NCBI GenBank assembly: GCA_036383955.1
Contig: DASVNH010000258.1
Coordinates: forward strand, 1 to 13,665
Length of the DNA stretch: 13,665 bases
Direction of reading: 5' to 3'
Source: JACQFK01 sp036383955
GTDB taxonomy: Bacteria > Planctomycetota > MHYJ01 > JACPRB01
Part shown: in pieces, positions 7,013-12,500 of the stretch
Layout: every line of letters starts with the position of its first letter
How positions within the stretch are numbered: the stretch's first letter is position 1
The notes under the pieces: generated by a model
What the model saw: only the letters and a program-made list of their open reading frames with translations
The model's database searches: none
What the model was told of the DNA's origin: nothing
Translations under genes and position numbers: made by a program

Positions 7013-7335
7013 GGCTTCTTCTTCTCCTGGTCGCCGAGGGTATCGACGTCGATCCGCGCCCCGTGGCCTTCGGGGTTGAAGATCATGTTCTTGACGTCCT
7101 CCTTGATGACCTCCTTCATGGGGCGCATCATCCGCCACTGCTCGCGGCCGTCGGGCTTGAGGATGCCGACGTGGGTCTCGATGGGGGCGCAGCCCGGCAT
7201 GTCGCAGAAGATTTCGGCGACGATGACGGTGACGTCGTCGGCGAGCTTGAAGTGGGCGCGGACCCACTCCTTGATCTGGCCGGGGAGGGAGCGGTCCTTC
7301 TTGCCTTCGCCGAAGAGGTCGAACTCGAAGTCCAC
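7009..7335 (-). CDS. Small conserved-looking protein with a CDMPGC motif, coupled to the CobW-type GTPase
   Basis: Protein of 108 aa that I cannot name with confidence. It opens DFEFDLFGEGKKDRSLPGQI, then EWVRAHFKL, a hydrophobic strand VTVIVAEIF, the motif CDMPGCAPIET (C44, C49), a second strand-like region around HVGILKPDG, a helix rich in Met/Lys/Glu, and a Lys-rich tail. It has no signal peptide or membrane segment, so it is cytosolic. I recall small proteins with a CDMPGC.P.ET motif beside CobW-like genes, but this is unverified. The Cys pair, with nearby Asp and Glu, could bind metal, making it a possible client or partner of the downstream GTPase. The start is GTG at 7335; it has no ribosome binding site, but a -10 element lies just upstream. 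An earlier in-frame ATG (7434) would run through the hairpin repeat. Confidence 0.78.
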   Translation of the reverse strand: MDFEFDLFGEGKKDRSLPGQIKEWVRAHFKLADDVTVIVAEIFCDMPGCAPIETHVGILKPDGREQWRMMRPMKEVIKEDVKNMIFNPEGHGARIDVDTLGDQEKKKP

Positions 7336-7341
7336 GGCCCG

Positions 7342-7350
7342 AGAATACCA
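7342..7350 (-). promoter_or_regulatory. Extended -10 element for the Cys-motif/GTPase/DUF3187 operon
   Basis: Read on the minus strand, TGG precedes TATTCT (7347-7342). Only 6 nt separate it from the GTG at 7335, so transcription would start at or next to the start codon and give a leaderless message. The -35 position falls inside the left arm of the long hairpin (about 7365-7370, TGTGCC) and is a poor match, so activity would rest on the extended -10. Confidence 0.4.
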
Positions 7351-7351
7351 A

Positions 7352-7475
7352 GATTGGCCACAGAGGCACAGAGCCACAGAGGCGCTTGAAATGGGGGTCC
7401 CCCTCGTCCCCCCGGGGGGGAAGGGGGACGACACTTCGGAGGCGTCTCTGTGCCTCTGTGTCTCTGTGGCTAATC
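7352..7475. repeat. Long hairpin element: 36-nt arms of CACAGAG units around a nested G/C-rich palindrome
   Basis: The left arm 7352-7387 pairs with 7440-7475 with a single true mismatch (C7374 against C7453) and four G-T wobbles when read on the plus strand. Each arm carries three CACAGAG-type units. The 52-nt centre contains GTCCCCCT (7397-7404) against AGGGGGAC (7422-7429), with a further C-run/G-run stem inside. It sits between the lipoprotein stop (7477) and the promoter of the next operon, both on the minus strand, so it could terminate or insulate transcription. It has no ORF and no T-run. It resembles a non-autonomous (MITE-like) or dispersed repeat. Confidence 0.8.
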
Positions 7476-7476
7476 G

Positions 7477-8394
7477 CTAGTCGAAGAGGGCCTTGCCGAA
7501 CTTCTCCGCCCACTCTTCCCAGGACTTGATGGCCGGGGCGTTCTCCGCCGGGGAGAGCTGCGGCTTGAAGTCGAAGTCCTCGCCGCGGTTGGCCTTCTTG
7601 AGGGCGGAGCCCGCGATCGTGCGGTTGGTGCCCTGCTCGCTCTTCAGGCTGGCGACGAGGGCGGGGATGCCGGCCGCGTTCCGGCACAGGACGAGGGCCT
7701 CGCCCACGGCCAGGCGGAAATCCTCGTCGGGCGAATCGGCGTGCTCCTCGAGGATCTTGGACAGCTCCCGGTCCTTCGTCTGGCCCACGACGCGGGCGGC
7801 GGCCTCGCGCGTGGAGCGGCGCTGCAGGGCCTCCCGCAGGGGCAGCTTCAGGTCGGCCGCGGGCATCGACGCCAGCGTCTTCTCCAGCTTCTTCGCGTAG
7901 TCGAAGCGCGTGAGCGAGCGGTCGAGCTCCTCGATCAGCCGCGGGATCGCGTGGCGCGCGTGGGGCTTCAGCAGCGTCGCGGCCTCGGCCGCGGCCAGCT
8001 TGCCGTCCCGGAGCTGTCCGACCGTGGTCTCGACCTCCAGCAGGATGTCCTCCAGCTTCTTGGCCGGGACGGCGGGCGGGTTCGGGCCGCCGGGGACCGC
8101 TGGGGCGGGCGCGACGGCCCGGGTCGCCGCGAGCGTCTTCAGCTGCTCGTCCTGATGCCGGACGGTCGTCTCGAGGCCGCGCACCAGGATCTCGAGCTGC
8201 GTCACGCGCTCGACCAGGCCCTTATTCGCGTTCACGAGCTGCTCGACGGCGTAGCTCTGGCCGGTGTTGTTCTTCTCGACCTTCAGCTTGAGGTCGGTGA
8301 CGTCCTCGCGGATCTGGTCCGATTCCGTCTTTTCGGGATAAGACTCGCAGCCGACGACGGCCAGGGCCGCGATCGCGACGCACAGCTTGTTCAT
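7477..8394 (-). CDS. Lipoprotein with coiled coil and HEAT-like helical repeats
   Basis: Protein of 305 aa with a type II signal peptide: MNKL, the hydrophobic stretch VAIAALAVV, and lipobox VVGC with C16 as the lipidated residue. A heptad-rich segment (about residues 25-90, with TDLKLKVEKNN and VERVTQLEILVRGLE) predicts a coiled coil. A Pro/Ala linker (about 97-112) follows, then alpha-helical repeats over about 130-275 with HEAT-like spacing of leucines and alanines. The end is Trp-rich (KSWEEWAEKFG). It is anchored to a membrane and probably acts as a scaffold; no enzyme motif is present. I chose the ATG at 8394, which has GAGGA 5 nt upstream, over a GTG six codons earlier. It lies 38 nt after purM on the same strand and so may be co-transcribed, but the link to purine synthesis is probably only positional. 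Confidence 0.78.
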   Translation of the reverse strand: MNKLCVAIAALAVVGCESYPEKTESDQIREDVTDLKLKVEKNNTGQSYAVEQLVNANKGLVERVTQLEILVRGLETTVRHQDEQLKTLAATRAVAPAPAVPGGPNPPAVPAKKLEDILLEVETTVGQLRDGKLAAAEAATLLKPHARHAIPRLIEELDRSLTRFDYAKKLEKTLASMPAADLKLPLREALQRRSTREAAARVVGQTKDRELSKILEEHADSPDEDFRLAVGEALVLCRNAAGIPALVASLKSEQGTNRTIAGSALKKANRGEDFDFKPQLSPAENAPAIKSWEEWAEKFGKALFD

Positions 8395-8432
8395 CTCATT
8401 CCTCACGTTCACTTAGGACGCGATCCGAGGGC

Positions 8433-9476
8433 CTATCCCTCCAGGATCTTCACTTCTCCGTCTCCCTTGACGACCTGGCCGACGACCCACGCCTTTTCCC
8501 CGGACTTCTTCAGGGTCCGGAGGACGGCGGACGTCGCCTTGGCCGGGACGACGGCGACCATGCCGACGCCCATGTTGAAGACGCGGTACATTTCGGCGCG
8601 GGGGACGTCGCCGAGCTTCCGCAGGAGCGGGAAGATGGGCGGCAGGTCCCAGCGGCCCTCGACGATTTCGACGGCGAGGCCCTTGGGGATCACGCGGGGG
8701 ATGTTCTCGACCATGCCGCCGCCGGTGATGTTGGCGAGGGCGCGGACGACTTTGTTGGCCGGGTGGGCCGCCAGGAGCTTCGCGACCGTCTTCGGATAGA
8801 GGCGGGTGGGCTCCAGCAGGGTCGCGCCGAGCGTGCTCTTCCCGAAGGGCTCGGCGAGGTCGCGGCCTTCGACGAGCTTCCGGGCGAGCGAGTAGCCGTT
8901 CGAGTGGAGGCCGCTGGAGGCGAGGGCGATGACGGCGTCGCCCGCCTTCACGGCCGCGCCGTCGATGATCTCCTTGCGCTCGACGAGGCCGACGGCGAAG
9001 CCGGCGAGGTCGTAGTCCCCGTCCGCGTACATGCCGGGCATCTCGGCGGTCTCGCCGCCCAGCAGGGCGCAGCCGGAGCGCTCGCAGCCGTCGACGATGC
9101 CCTTGACGAGGTCGAGCAGCACCCGTTCGTCGACCTTGCCCATGGCGACGTAGTCGAGGAAGAAGAGCGGACGTCCGCCGGTGACGACGAGGTCGTTGAC
9201 GCTCATCGCGACCAGGTCGATCCCGACCGTGTCGTGCTTGTCGAGCAGGCGGGCGAGCTTGAGCTTGGTGCCCACGCCGTCGGTGCAGGACACGAGGACG
9301 GGGTCCTTGTAGGCCCGGCCGAGGGCCGCCTTGTTGATGGCGTGCAGGCCGGCGAAGCCCCAGGGGAGGTCGATGACGCCCTTCCCATGGGTGCGCTTCA
9401 TGCGGCGGAGGATCTCGTCGACCGCCTTGTCCTTCTTGGTCTGGTCGACACCGGCGTCGACGTAGGTGATGGCCAT
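8433..9476 (-). CDS. purM: Phosphoribosylformylglycinamidine cyclo-ligase (AIR synthetase)
   Basis: Protein of 347 aa, the usual length. It catalyses the ATP-dependent ring closure of FGAM to AIR, step 5 of de novo purine synthesis, in the cytosol. Diagnostic segments are DAGVDQTKKDKAVDEI near the N-terminus, the SCTDGVGTKLKLA nucleotide-binding stretch, GIDLVAMSVNDLVVTGG, the LGGETAEMPGMY motif and the SSGLHSNGYSL loop. ATG at 9476 is preceded by GGGAGGGAG about 8 nt upstream. It is 92 nt downstream of purF on the same strand. The gap contains a G-quadruplex motif in the transcribed strand, which could tune purM expression. No frameshift or missing motif is visible. Confidence 0.97.
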   Translation of the reverse strand: MAITYVDAGVDQTKKDKAVDEILRRMKRTHGKGVIDLPWGFAGLHAINKAALGRAYKDPVLVSCTDGVGTKLKLARLLDKHDTVGIDLVAMSVNDLVVTGGRPLFFLDYVAMGKVDERVLLDLVKGIVDGCERSGCALLGGETAEMPGMYADGDYDLAGFAVGLVERKEIIDGAAVKAGDAVIALASSGLHSNGYSLARKLVEGRDLAEPFGKSTLGATLLEPTRLYPKTVAKLLAAHPANKVVRALANITGGGMVENIPRVIPKGLAVEIVEGRWDLPPIFPLLRKLGDVPRAEMYRVFNMGVGMVAVVPAKATSAVLRTLKKSGEKAWVVGQVVKGDGEVKILEG

Positions 9477-9499
9477 CTAGAGGGCTCCCTCCCGGAAAT

Positions 9500-9523
9500 C
9501 CCAAATCCCAAACCCCAAATCCC
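9500..9523 (-). promoter_or_regulatory. G-quadruplex motif in the purF-purM intergenic mRNA
   Basis: On the minus strand this reads four G-runs (GGG, GGGG, GGG, GGG) separated by ATTT, TTT and ATTT, and a further six-G run lies at 9537-9532. It arises from a TTTGGGA-type heptamer repeat. It ends about 24 nt before the purM ATG and just before its GGGAGGG ribosome site, so folding in RNA could affect initiation. The rest of 9477-9568 has no other recognisable feature. Confidence 0.5.
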
Positions 9524-9568
9524 AACGGGATCCCCCCACGTGGAAAGTCGGGAGTTGGGAGTGAGTTC

Positions 9569-10972
9569 TCATTTGCAGCGCGGGGGTTCGTGCTTGTCCT
9601 TGTCCATGGTGTCGACCGGCGGGACGGCGTACTTGCCGGTCCAGCAGGCGGTGCAGTACGACTCCTTCGGGCCGGTCACGCCGCTCAGCATGCCGTCCAG
9701 CGAGATGTAGCCCAGGGTGTCGACGCCGATGTGCTTGCGGATTTCCTCGACGGTCTTGTCAGCGGCGATGAGCTCGCGGTGGCTGGGGAAGTCGACGCCG
9801 TAGTAGCACGGAAACTTGGTGGGGGGGCAGGAGACGCGGAGGTGGACTTCCTTGGCTCCGGCGTCGCGGAGGAGCTTGATGCGGGAGCGGGAGGTGGTGC
9901 CGCGGATGACGGAGTCGTCGACGACCACCACGCGCTTGCCCTTGACGATCTCCTTCACGGCGGCGAGCTTGATCTCGACGCTGCTGGCGCGGTCGCCCTG
10001 GGAGGGCTTGATGAAGGTGCGGCCGACGTAATGGTTGCGGATGTAGGCCATGCGGTAGGGGAGCTTGGCCTCCTCGGCGTAGCCCATGGCGGCGAAGAGG
10101 CCGGAGTCGGGGATCGGGGTCACGAAGTCGGCCTGGACGGGGAACTCGCGGGCGAGCTGCTGGCCGAGCTTCCAGCGGACCTCGTGGACCATGTCGCCGT
10201 GGACGCGGCTGTCGGGCCGCGCGAAGTAGACGTGCTCGAAGACGCAGTGGTTGGGCTTGCAGTCTTTCTTCGGGGCGAAGCGCTCCGAGCGCGGGCCGTT
10301 CTTGTCGATGATGAGGATCTCGCCGGGCTCGATGTCCCGCTGGTACTCGATGCCCGAGAGGTCGAAGCCGCAGGTTTCGGAGGCGACGGCCCACGCCCCG
10401 CCCTTCTTGCCGAGGACGAGGGGGCGGTAGCCCTGGGGGTCGCGCACCGCGATCAGGGCGTCGGGGGTGAGGAAGAGCAGCGAGAAGGCCCCCTTGATCT
10501 GGTTCATGGCCTGCTTGAGGCCCTTCTCGAGGTCCGCCGAGCGGGCGACCAGGTAGAGGATGATCTCGGTGTCGGTCGTGGTGTGGAAGACGGGGAAGAA
10601 GTGGCCCTGCTCCTCGACTTCCCGGCGCAGCGTGGCGGAGTTGACGAGGTTGCCGTTGTGGGCGACGGCGATCATGCGCTGGGAGGTCTCGACCACGATG
10701 GGCTGGGCGTTGGCGGGGTTGGAGGCGCCGGTCGTGGAATAGCGCACGTGGCCGATGGCGGCGTGGCTCTTGAGCTTCTGGAGGGCGTCGCGGGTGAACA
10801 CGTCGGCCACCAGGCCCATGGACTTGTGGTAGACGAGGCGGCCGTCCTGGATGGAGGCGATGCCGGCGGATTCCTGGCCCCGGTGCTGCTGGGCGTAAAG
10901 GCCCTGGTAGGTGAGCTGGACGGACTCGGCCGAGCCGAAGATGCCGAACAGGCCGCAATGGTGCCGGATCAT
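9569..10972 (-). CDS. purF: Amidophosphoribosyltransferase (glutamine PRPP amidotransferase), Fe-S type
   Basis: Protein of 467 aa catalysing the first committed step of purine synthesis, PRPP plus glutamine to phosphoribosylamine. The N-terminal nucleophile Cys is C6 in HHCGLFGIFG, implying removal of a 5-residue propeptide. HRGQESAGI, HVRYSTTG and NGNLVN mark the glutaminase domain. The PRPP loop VVVDDSVIRGTTSRS lies near residue 350. Cysteines at about 242 (HCVFEHVYFARPDS), 387 (FPCYYGVD) and the final SYCTAC pair match the [4Fe-4S] ligands of the Bacillus-type enzyme, so an oxygen-sensitive cluster is expected. ATG at 10972 overlaps the upstream small gene's stop as ATGA; GGAG lies about 12 nt upstream. 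The order small gene-purF-purM indicates one transcript. PurF is normally feedback-inhibited by purine nucleotides. Confidence 0.97.
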   Translation of the reverse strand: MIRHHCGLFGIFGSAESVQLTYQGLYAQQHRGQESAGIASIQDGRLVYHKSMGLVADVFTRDALQKLKSHAAIGHVRYSTTGASNPANAQPIVVETSQRMIAVAHNGNLVNSATLRREVEEQGHFFPVFHTTTDTEIILYLVARSADLEKGLKQAMNQIKGAFSLLFLTPDALIAVRDPQGYRPLVLGKKGGAWAVASETCGFDLSGIEYQRDIEPGEILIIDKNGPRSERFAPKKDCKPNHCVFEHVYFARPDSRVHGDMVHEVRWKLGQQLAREFPVQADFVTPIPDSGLFAAMGYAEEAKLPYRMAYIRNHYVGRTFIKPSQGDRASSVEIKLAAVKEIVKGKRVVVVDDSVIRGTTSRSRIKLLRDAGAKEVHLRVSCPPTKFPCYYGVDFPSHRELIAADKTVEEIRKHIGVDTLGYISLDGMLSGVTGPKESYCTACWTGKYAVPPVDTMDKDKHEPPRCK

Positions 10973-11223
10973 GAGGTCTTCTTCTCCGCGGGGGCCGGAC
11001 GGGCGAGCCGAAGGGCGTCGACCAGCGCGAACACCCACAGCGCGACCGCGCCGCCGCCGCCGGCGGCCCGCAGGCGGGCGTCGGCGGAGAGCATCGGTCC
11101 CAGGAGGGCGGCGTTGAGGAGCAGGGCGAACAGGGCGAAAAAGGCCACGCCCCGGCCCGCCCGGCCCAGATCCACGTGCGCCACCCCGGGGATGAGGGAA
11201 AGAATCGCGGCGCGAACACGCAT
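10969..11223 (-). CDS. Small two-helix membrane protein leading the purF operon
   Basis: Protein of 84 aa. It opens MRVRAAILSLIPGVAHVDLG, a pattern (IPG.gh..lGr..rG) common in small membrane proteins where a short helix with a PG turn precedes transmembrane spans. Hydrophobic segments follow at about 29-47 (VAFFALFALLLNAALLGPM) and 59-74 (AVALWVFALVDALRLA); the tail is basic and polar. Function is unknown. The ATG at 11223 is chosen because a TATAAT box sits 12 nt upstream; an earlier in-frame ATG (11289) would include that promoter. The stop overlaps the purF start as ATGA, so it is translated just ahead of purF. A regulatory or merely positional role cannot be distinguished. Confidence 0.75.
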   Translation of the reverse strand: MRVRAAILSLIPGVAHVDLGRAGRGVAFFALFALLLNAALLGPMLSADARLRAAGGGGAVALWVFALVDALRLARPAPAEKKTS

Positions 11224-11235
11224 CGGGGCGGCGGG

Positions 11236-11265
11236 ATTATATACACGGGCGGGCCCAGGAAACAA
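11236..11265 (-). promoter_or_regulatory. Promoter of the purF-purM operon
   Basis: On the minus strand a perfect TATAAT (11241-11236) follows TTGTTT (11265-11260) by 18 bp; the -35 matches consensus at three positions. The predicted start falls about 5 nt before the ATG at 11223, with no Shine-Dalgarno sequence, again implying a nearly leaderless mRNA. Confidence 0.6.
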
Positions 11266-11271
11266 GACCCC

Positions 11272-11283
11272 CCAGGTACCTGG
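11272..11283. promoter_or_regulatory. 12-bp perfect palindrome between divergent promoters (possible operator)
   Basis: CCAGGTACCTGG is a perfect dyad. It lies about 7 bp behind the purF-side -35 and about 35 bp behind the nusA-side -35, a suitable place for a dimeric regulator. No second copy was noticed in the window, and no regulator gene is present. A shorter dyad, CCCATGGG, lies about 6 bp further right. Confidence 0.3.
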
Positions 11284-11317
11284 ACCCACCCATGGGGGGG
11301 GTGTCTATGGGCCGGCC

Positions 11318-11346
11318 TTGACTTGCCGAGGGGGTGGCGTTATGAT
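11318..11346 (+). promoter_or_regulatory. Strong sigma70-type promoter for nusA-infB
   Basis: TTGACT (11318-11323), a 17-bp spacer and TATGAT (11341-11346) match the consensus at five of six positions in each hexamer. The predicted transcription start is about A11353, giving a leader of about 86 nt before nusA. It is the best promoter match I saw in the window. Confidence 0.8.
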
Positions 11347-11401
11347 GCGCCCACATGTAAAAGGAGCCGAGAGACCCAAACGCCCTGGAGCAGTCGACGA
11401 G

Positions 11402-11427
11402 AAAGTGGGGAAAACCCACTTTTTTTT
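11402..11427 (+). terminator. Intrinsic terminator inside the nusA leader (attenuator candidate)
   Basis: An 8-bp perfect stem, AAAGTGGG (11402-11409) with CCCACTTT (11415-11422), has the loop GAAAA and is followed by TTTTT (eight consecutive T counting the stem). This has intrinsic terminator geometry on the plus strand only; the minus-strand reading lacks a T-run. It lies between the nusA promoter and nusA itself, ending 11 nt before the first ATG, so it can terminate only the leader RNA (about 75 nt) or be overcome by read-through. Confidence 0.75.
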
Positions 11428-11438
11428 ATCTCGGGAGC

Positions 11439-12500
11439 ATGATGAACGGCGGCGAGGTTCTGAGAATCGTGGACGCGATCCACCGTGAAAAGGGGATCGA
11501 TAAGGAGCTCATCTTCCAGTCCATCGAGCAGGCCCTCGCCCTGGCGGCCAAGAAGCACCTGAACATGAAGGACCCCCCCACCGTCACCATCGACCGCGTG
11601 AAGGGGGACATTTCGGCGTTCGACGGCGAGGAGCCGGTCGAGACCTCCACCCTGGGCCGGATCGCCTATCAGGCGGCCCGCCAATTGCTTGTGCAGAAGC
11701 TTCGGGAGGTCGAAAGCGAGTCGGTGTTCAGCGAGTTCGCCCACAAGAAGGGCGACATCGTCTCCGGCTCGGTCGCCCGTTTCGAGGGGCCCCATCTGGT
11801 CCTCCGCATCGGGGACAAGGCCGAAGCCACGATGCTCAAGGGCGACCAGGTCCCCGGCGAGAACTACCGGCTCGGCGACCACGTCCGCGCTTATGTGTCG
11901 GACGTCGAGCGCCGCGGCACCCGGGTCCGGGTCTACGTCTCGCGCTCCCACGAGGACTTCGTCCGGCGTCTGTTCGAGCTGGAAGTGCCCGAGATCGGGG
12001 ACGGGACGGTGGTGATCAAGGGCATCGCCCGGGAGCCGGGCTATCGGACCAAGATCACGGTGCATTCGACGAACGACCGCGTCGACTGCCTGGGCGCCTG
12101 CGTGGGCGTGCGGGGCAGCCGGATCCGGAACGTGGTGGACGAGCTGAACGGCGAGAACGTCGACATCGTCCGCTGGAGCGAGGACCCTCTCGAGCTGATC
12201 CGCAACTCCCTGAAGCCGGCGGAGATCGAGGAGGTCAATCTCGACAAGGCGCAGAAACGGGCCACGGTGTACGTGACCAAGGACCACCTGTCGCAGGCGA
12301 TCGGAAAGGGCGGGCGGAACGTCCGCCTGGCCTCGCGCCTGGCGGGGTGGGAGATCGATATTTACGAGTTGGGCGGGGACACCCCGGAGAAGCCGGAACC
12401 CGACGAGACGGAAGCGCCTCCGGAGGACGTCGTTCCCCCGCCCGCGGAAGGTCAGGCCGTAAAGCCTGCGGAAGGTCAAGAGAGCAAGAATGAGGGTTAG
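11439..12500 (+). CDS. nusA: Transcription termination/antitermination factor NusA
   Basis: Protein of 353 aa that binds RNA polymerase and nascent RNA, promoting pausing and termination. The RNAP-binding N-terminal domain is about 1-104, S1 about 105-170 (KGDIVSGSVARFEG onward), KH1 about 171-245 with GACVGVRGSRIRNVVDELNG and ENVDIVRW, and KH2 about 246-310 with QAIGKGGRNVRLAS. The acidic, Pro-rich tail carries two PAEGQ repeats and no C-terminal acidic-repeat domains, so it is the short form, as in Bacillus or Thermotoga. The start is ATGATG; GGGAG ends 1 nt before the first and 4 nt before the second ATG, so the second (11442) may be the one used. rimP is absent upstream. The stop overlaps infB by 11 nt. 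Expression probably depends on the leader terminator. Confidence 0.97.
   Translation: MMNGGEVLRIVDAIHREKGIDKELIFQSIEQALALAAKKHLNMKDPPTVTIDRVKGDISAFDGEEPVETSTLGRIAYQAARQLLVQKLREVESESVFSEFAHKKGDIVSGSVARFEGPHLVLRIGDKAEATMLKGDQVPGENYRLGDHVRAYVSDVERRGTRVRVYVSRSHEDFVRRLFELEVPEIGDGTVVIKGIAREPGYRTKITVHSTNDRVDCLGACVGVRGSRIRNVVDELNGENVDIVRWSEDPLELIRNSLKPAEIEEVNLDKAQKRATVYVTKDHLSQAIGKGGRNVRLASRLAGWEIDIYELGGDTPEKPEPDETEAPPEDVVPPPAEGQAVKPAEGQESKNEG

Noticed and set aside
6194..7480. Plus-strand open frame (428 codons) opposite the GTPase and Cys-motif genes
   Set aside because: Low-complexity Asp/Glu/Val/Leu composition, no motif; the minus-strand genes carry clear family signatures.
11236..11438. Purine riboswitch or other known riboswitch before purF or nusA
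   Set aside because: The purF leader is too short (about 5 nt), and the nusA leader has no recognisable aptamer core, only the terminator hairpin.
11361..11438. Leader peptide or initiator tRNA gene ahead of nusA
   Set aside because: No start codon follows the AAGGAG at 11361-11366 at suitable spacing, and no tRNA cloverleaf could be drawn in the leader.
9590..11488. Long plus-strand open frame (632 codons) opposite purF and running into the nusA leader
   Set aside because: Its composition is repetitive Gly/Val/Asp/Glu/Ala with no domains. It mirrors purF codons and spans two promoters and the leader terminator. It is an artefact of high GC content.
12444..12478. Tandem repeat in the 3' end of nusA as a regulatory element
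   Set aside because: The 24-bp period encodes an in-frame PAEGQ repeat in a low-complexity tail, so it is explained as coding sequence.
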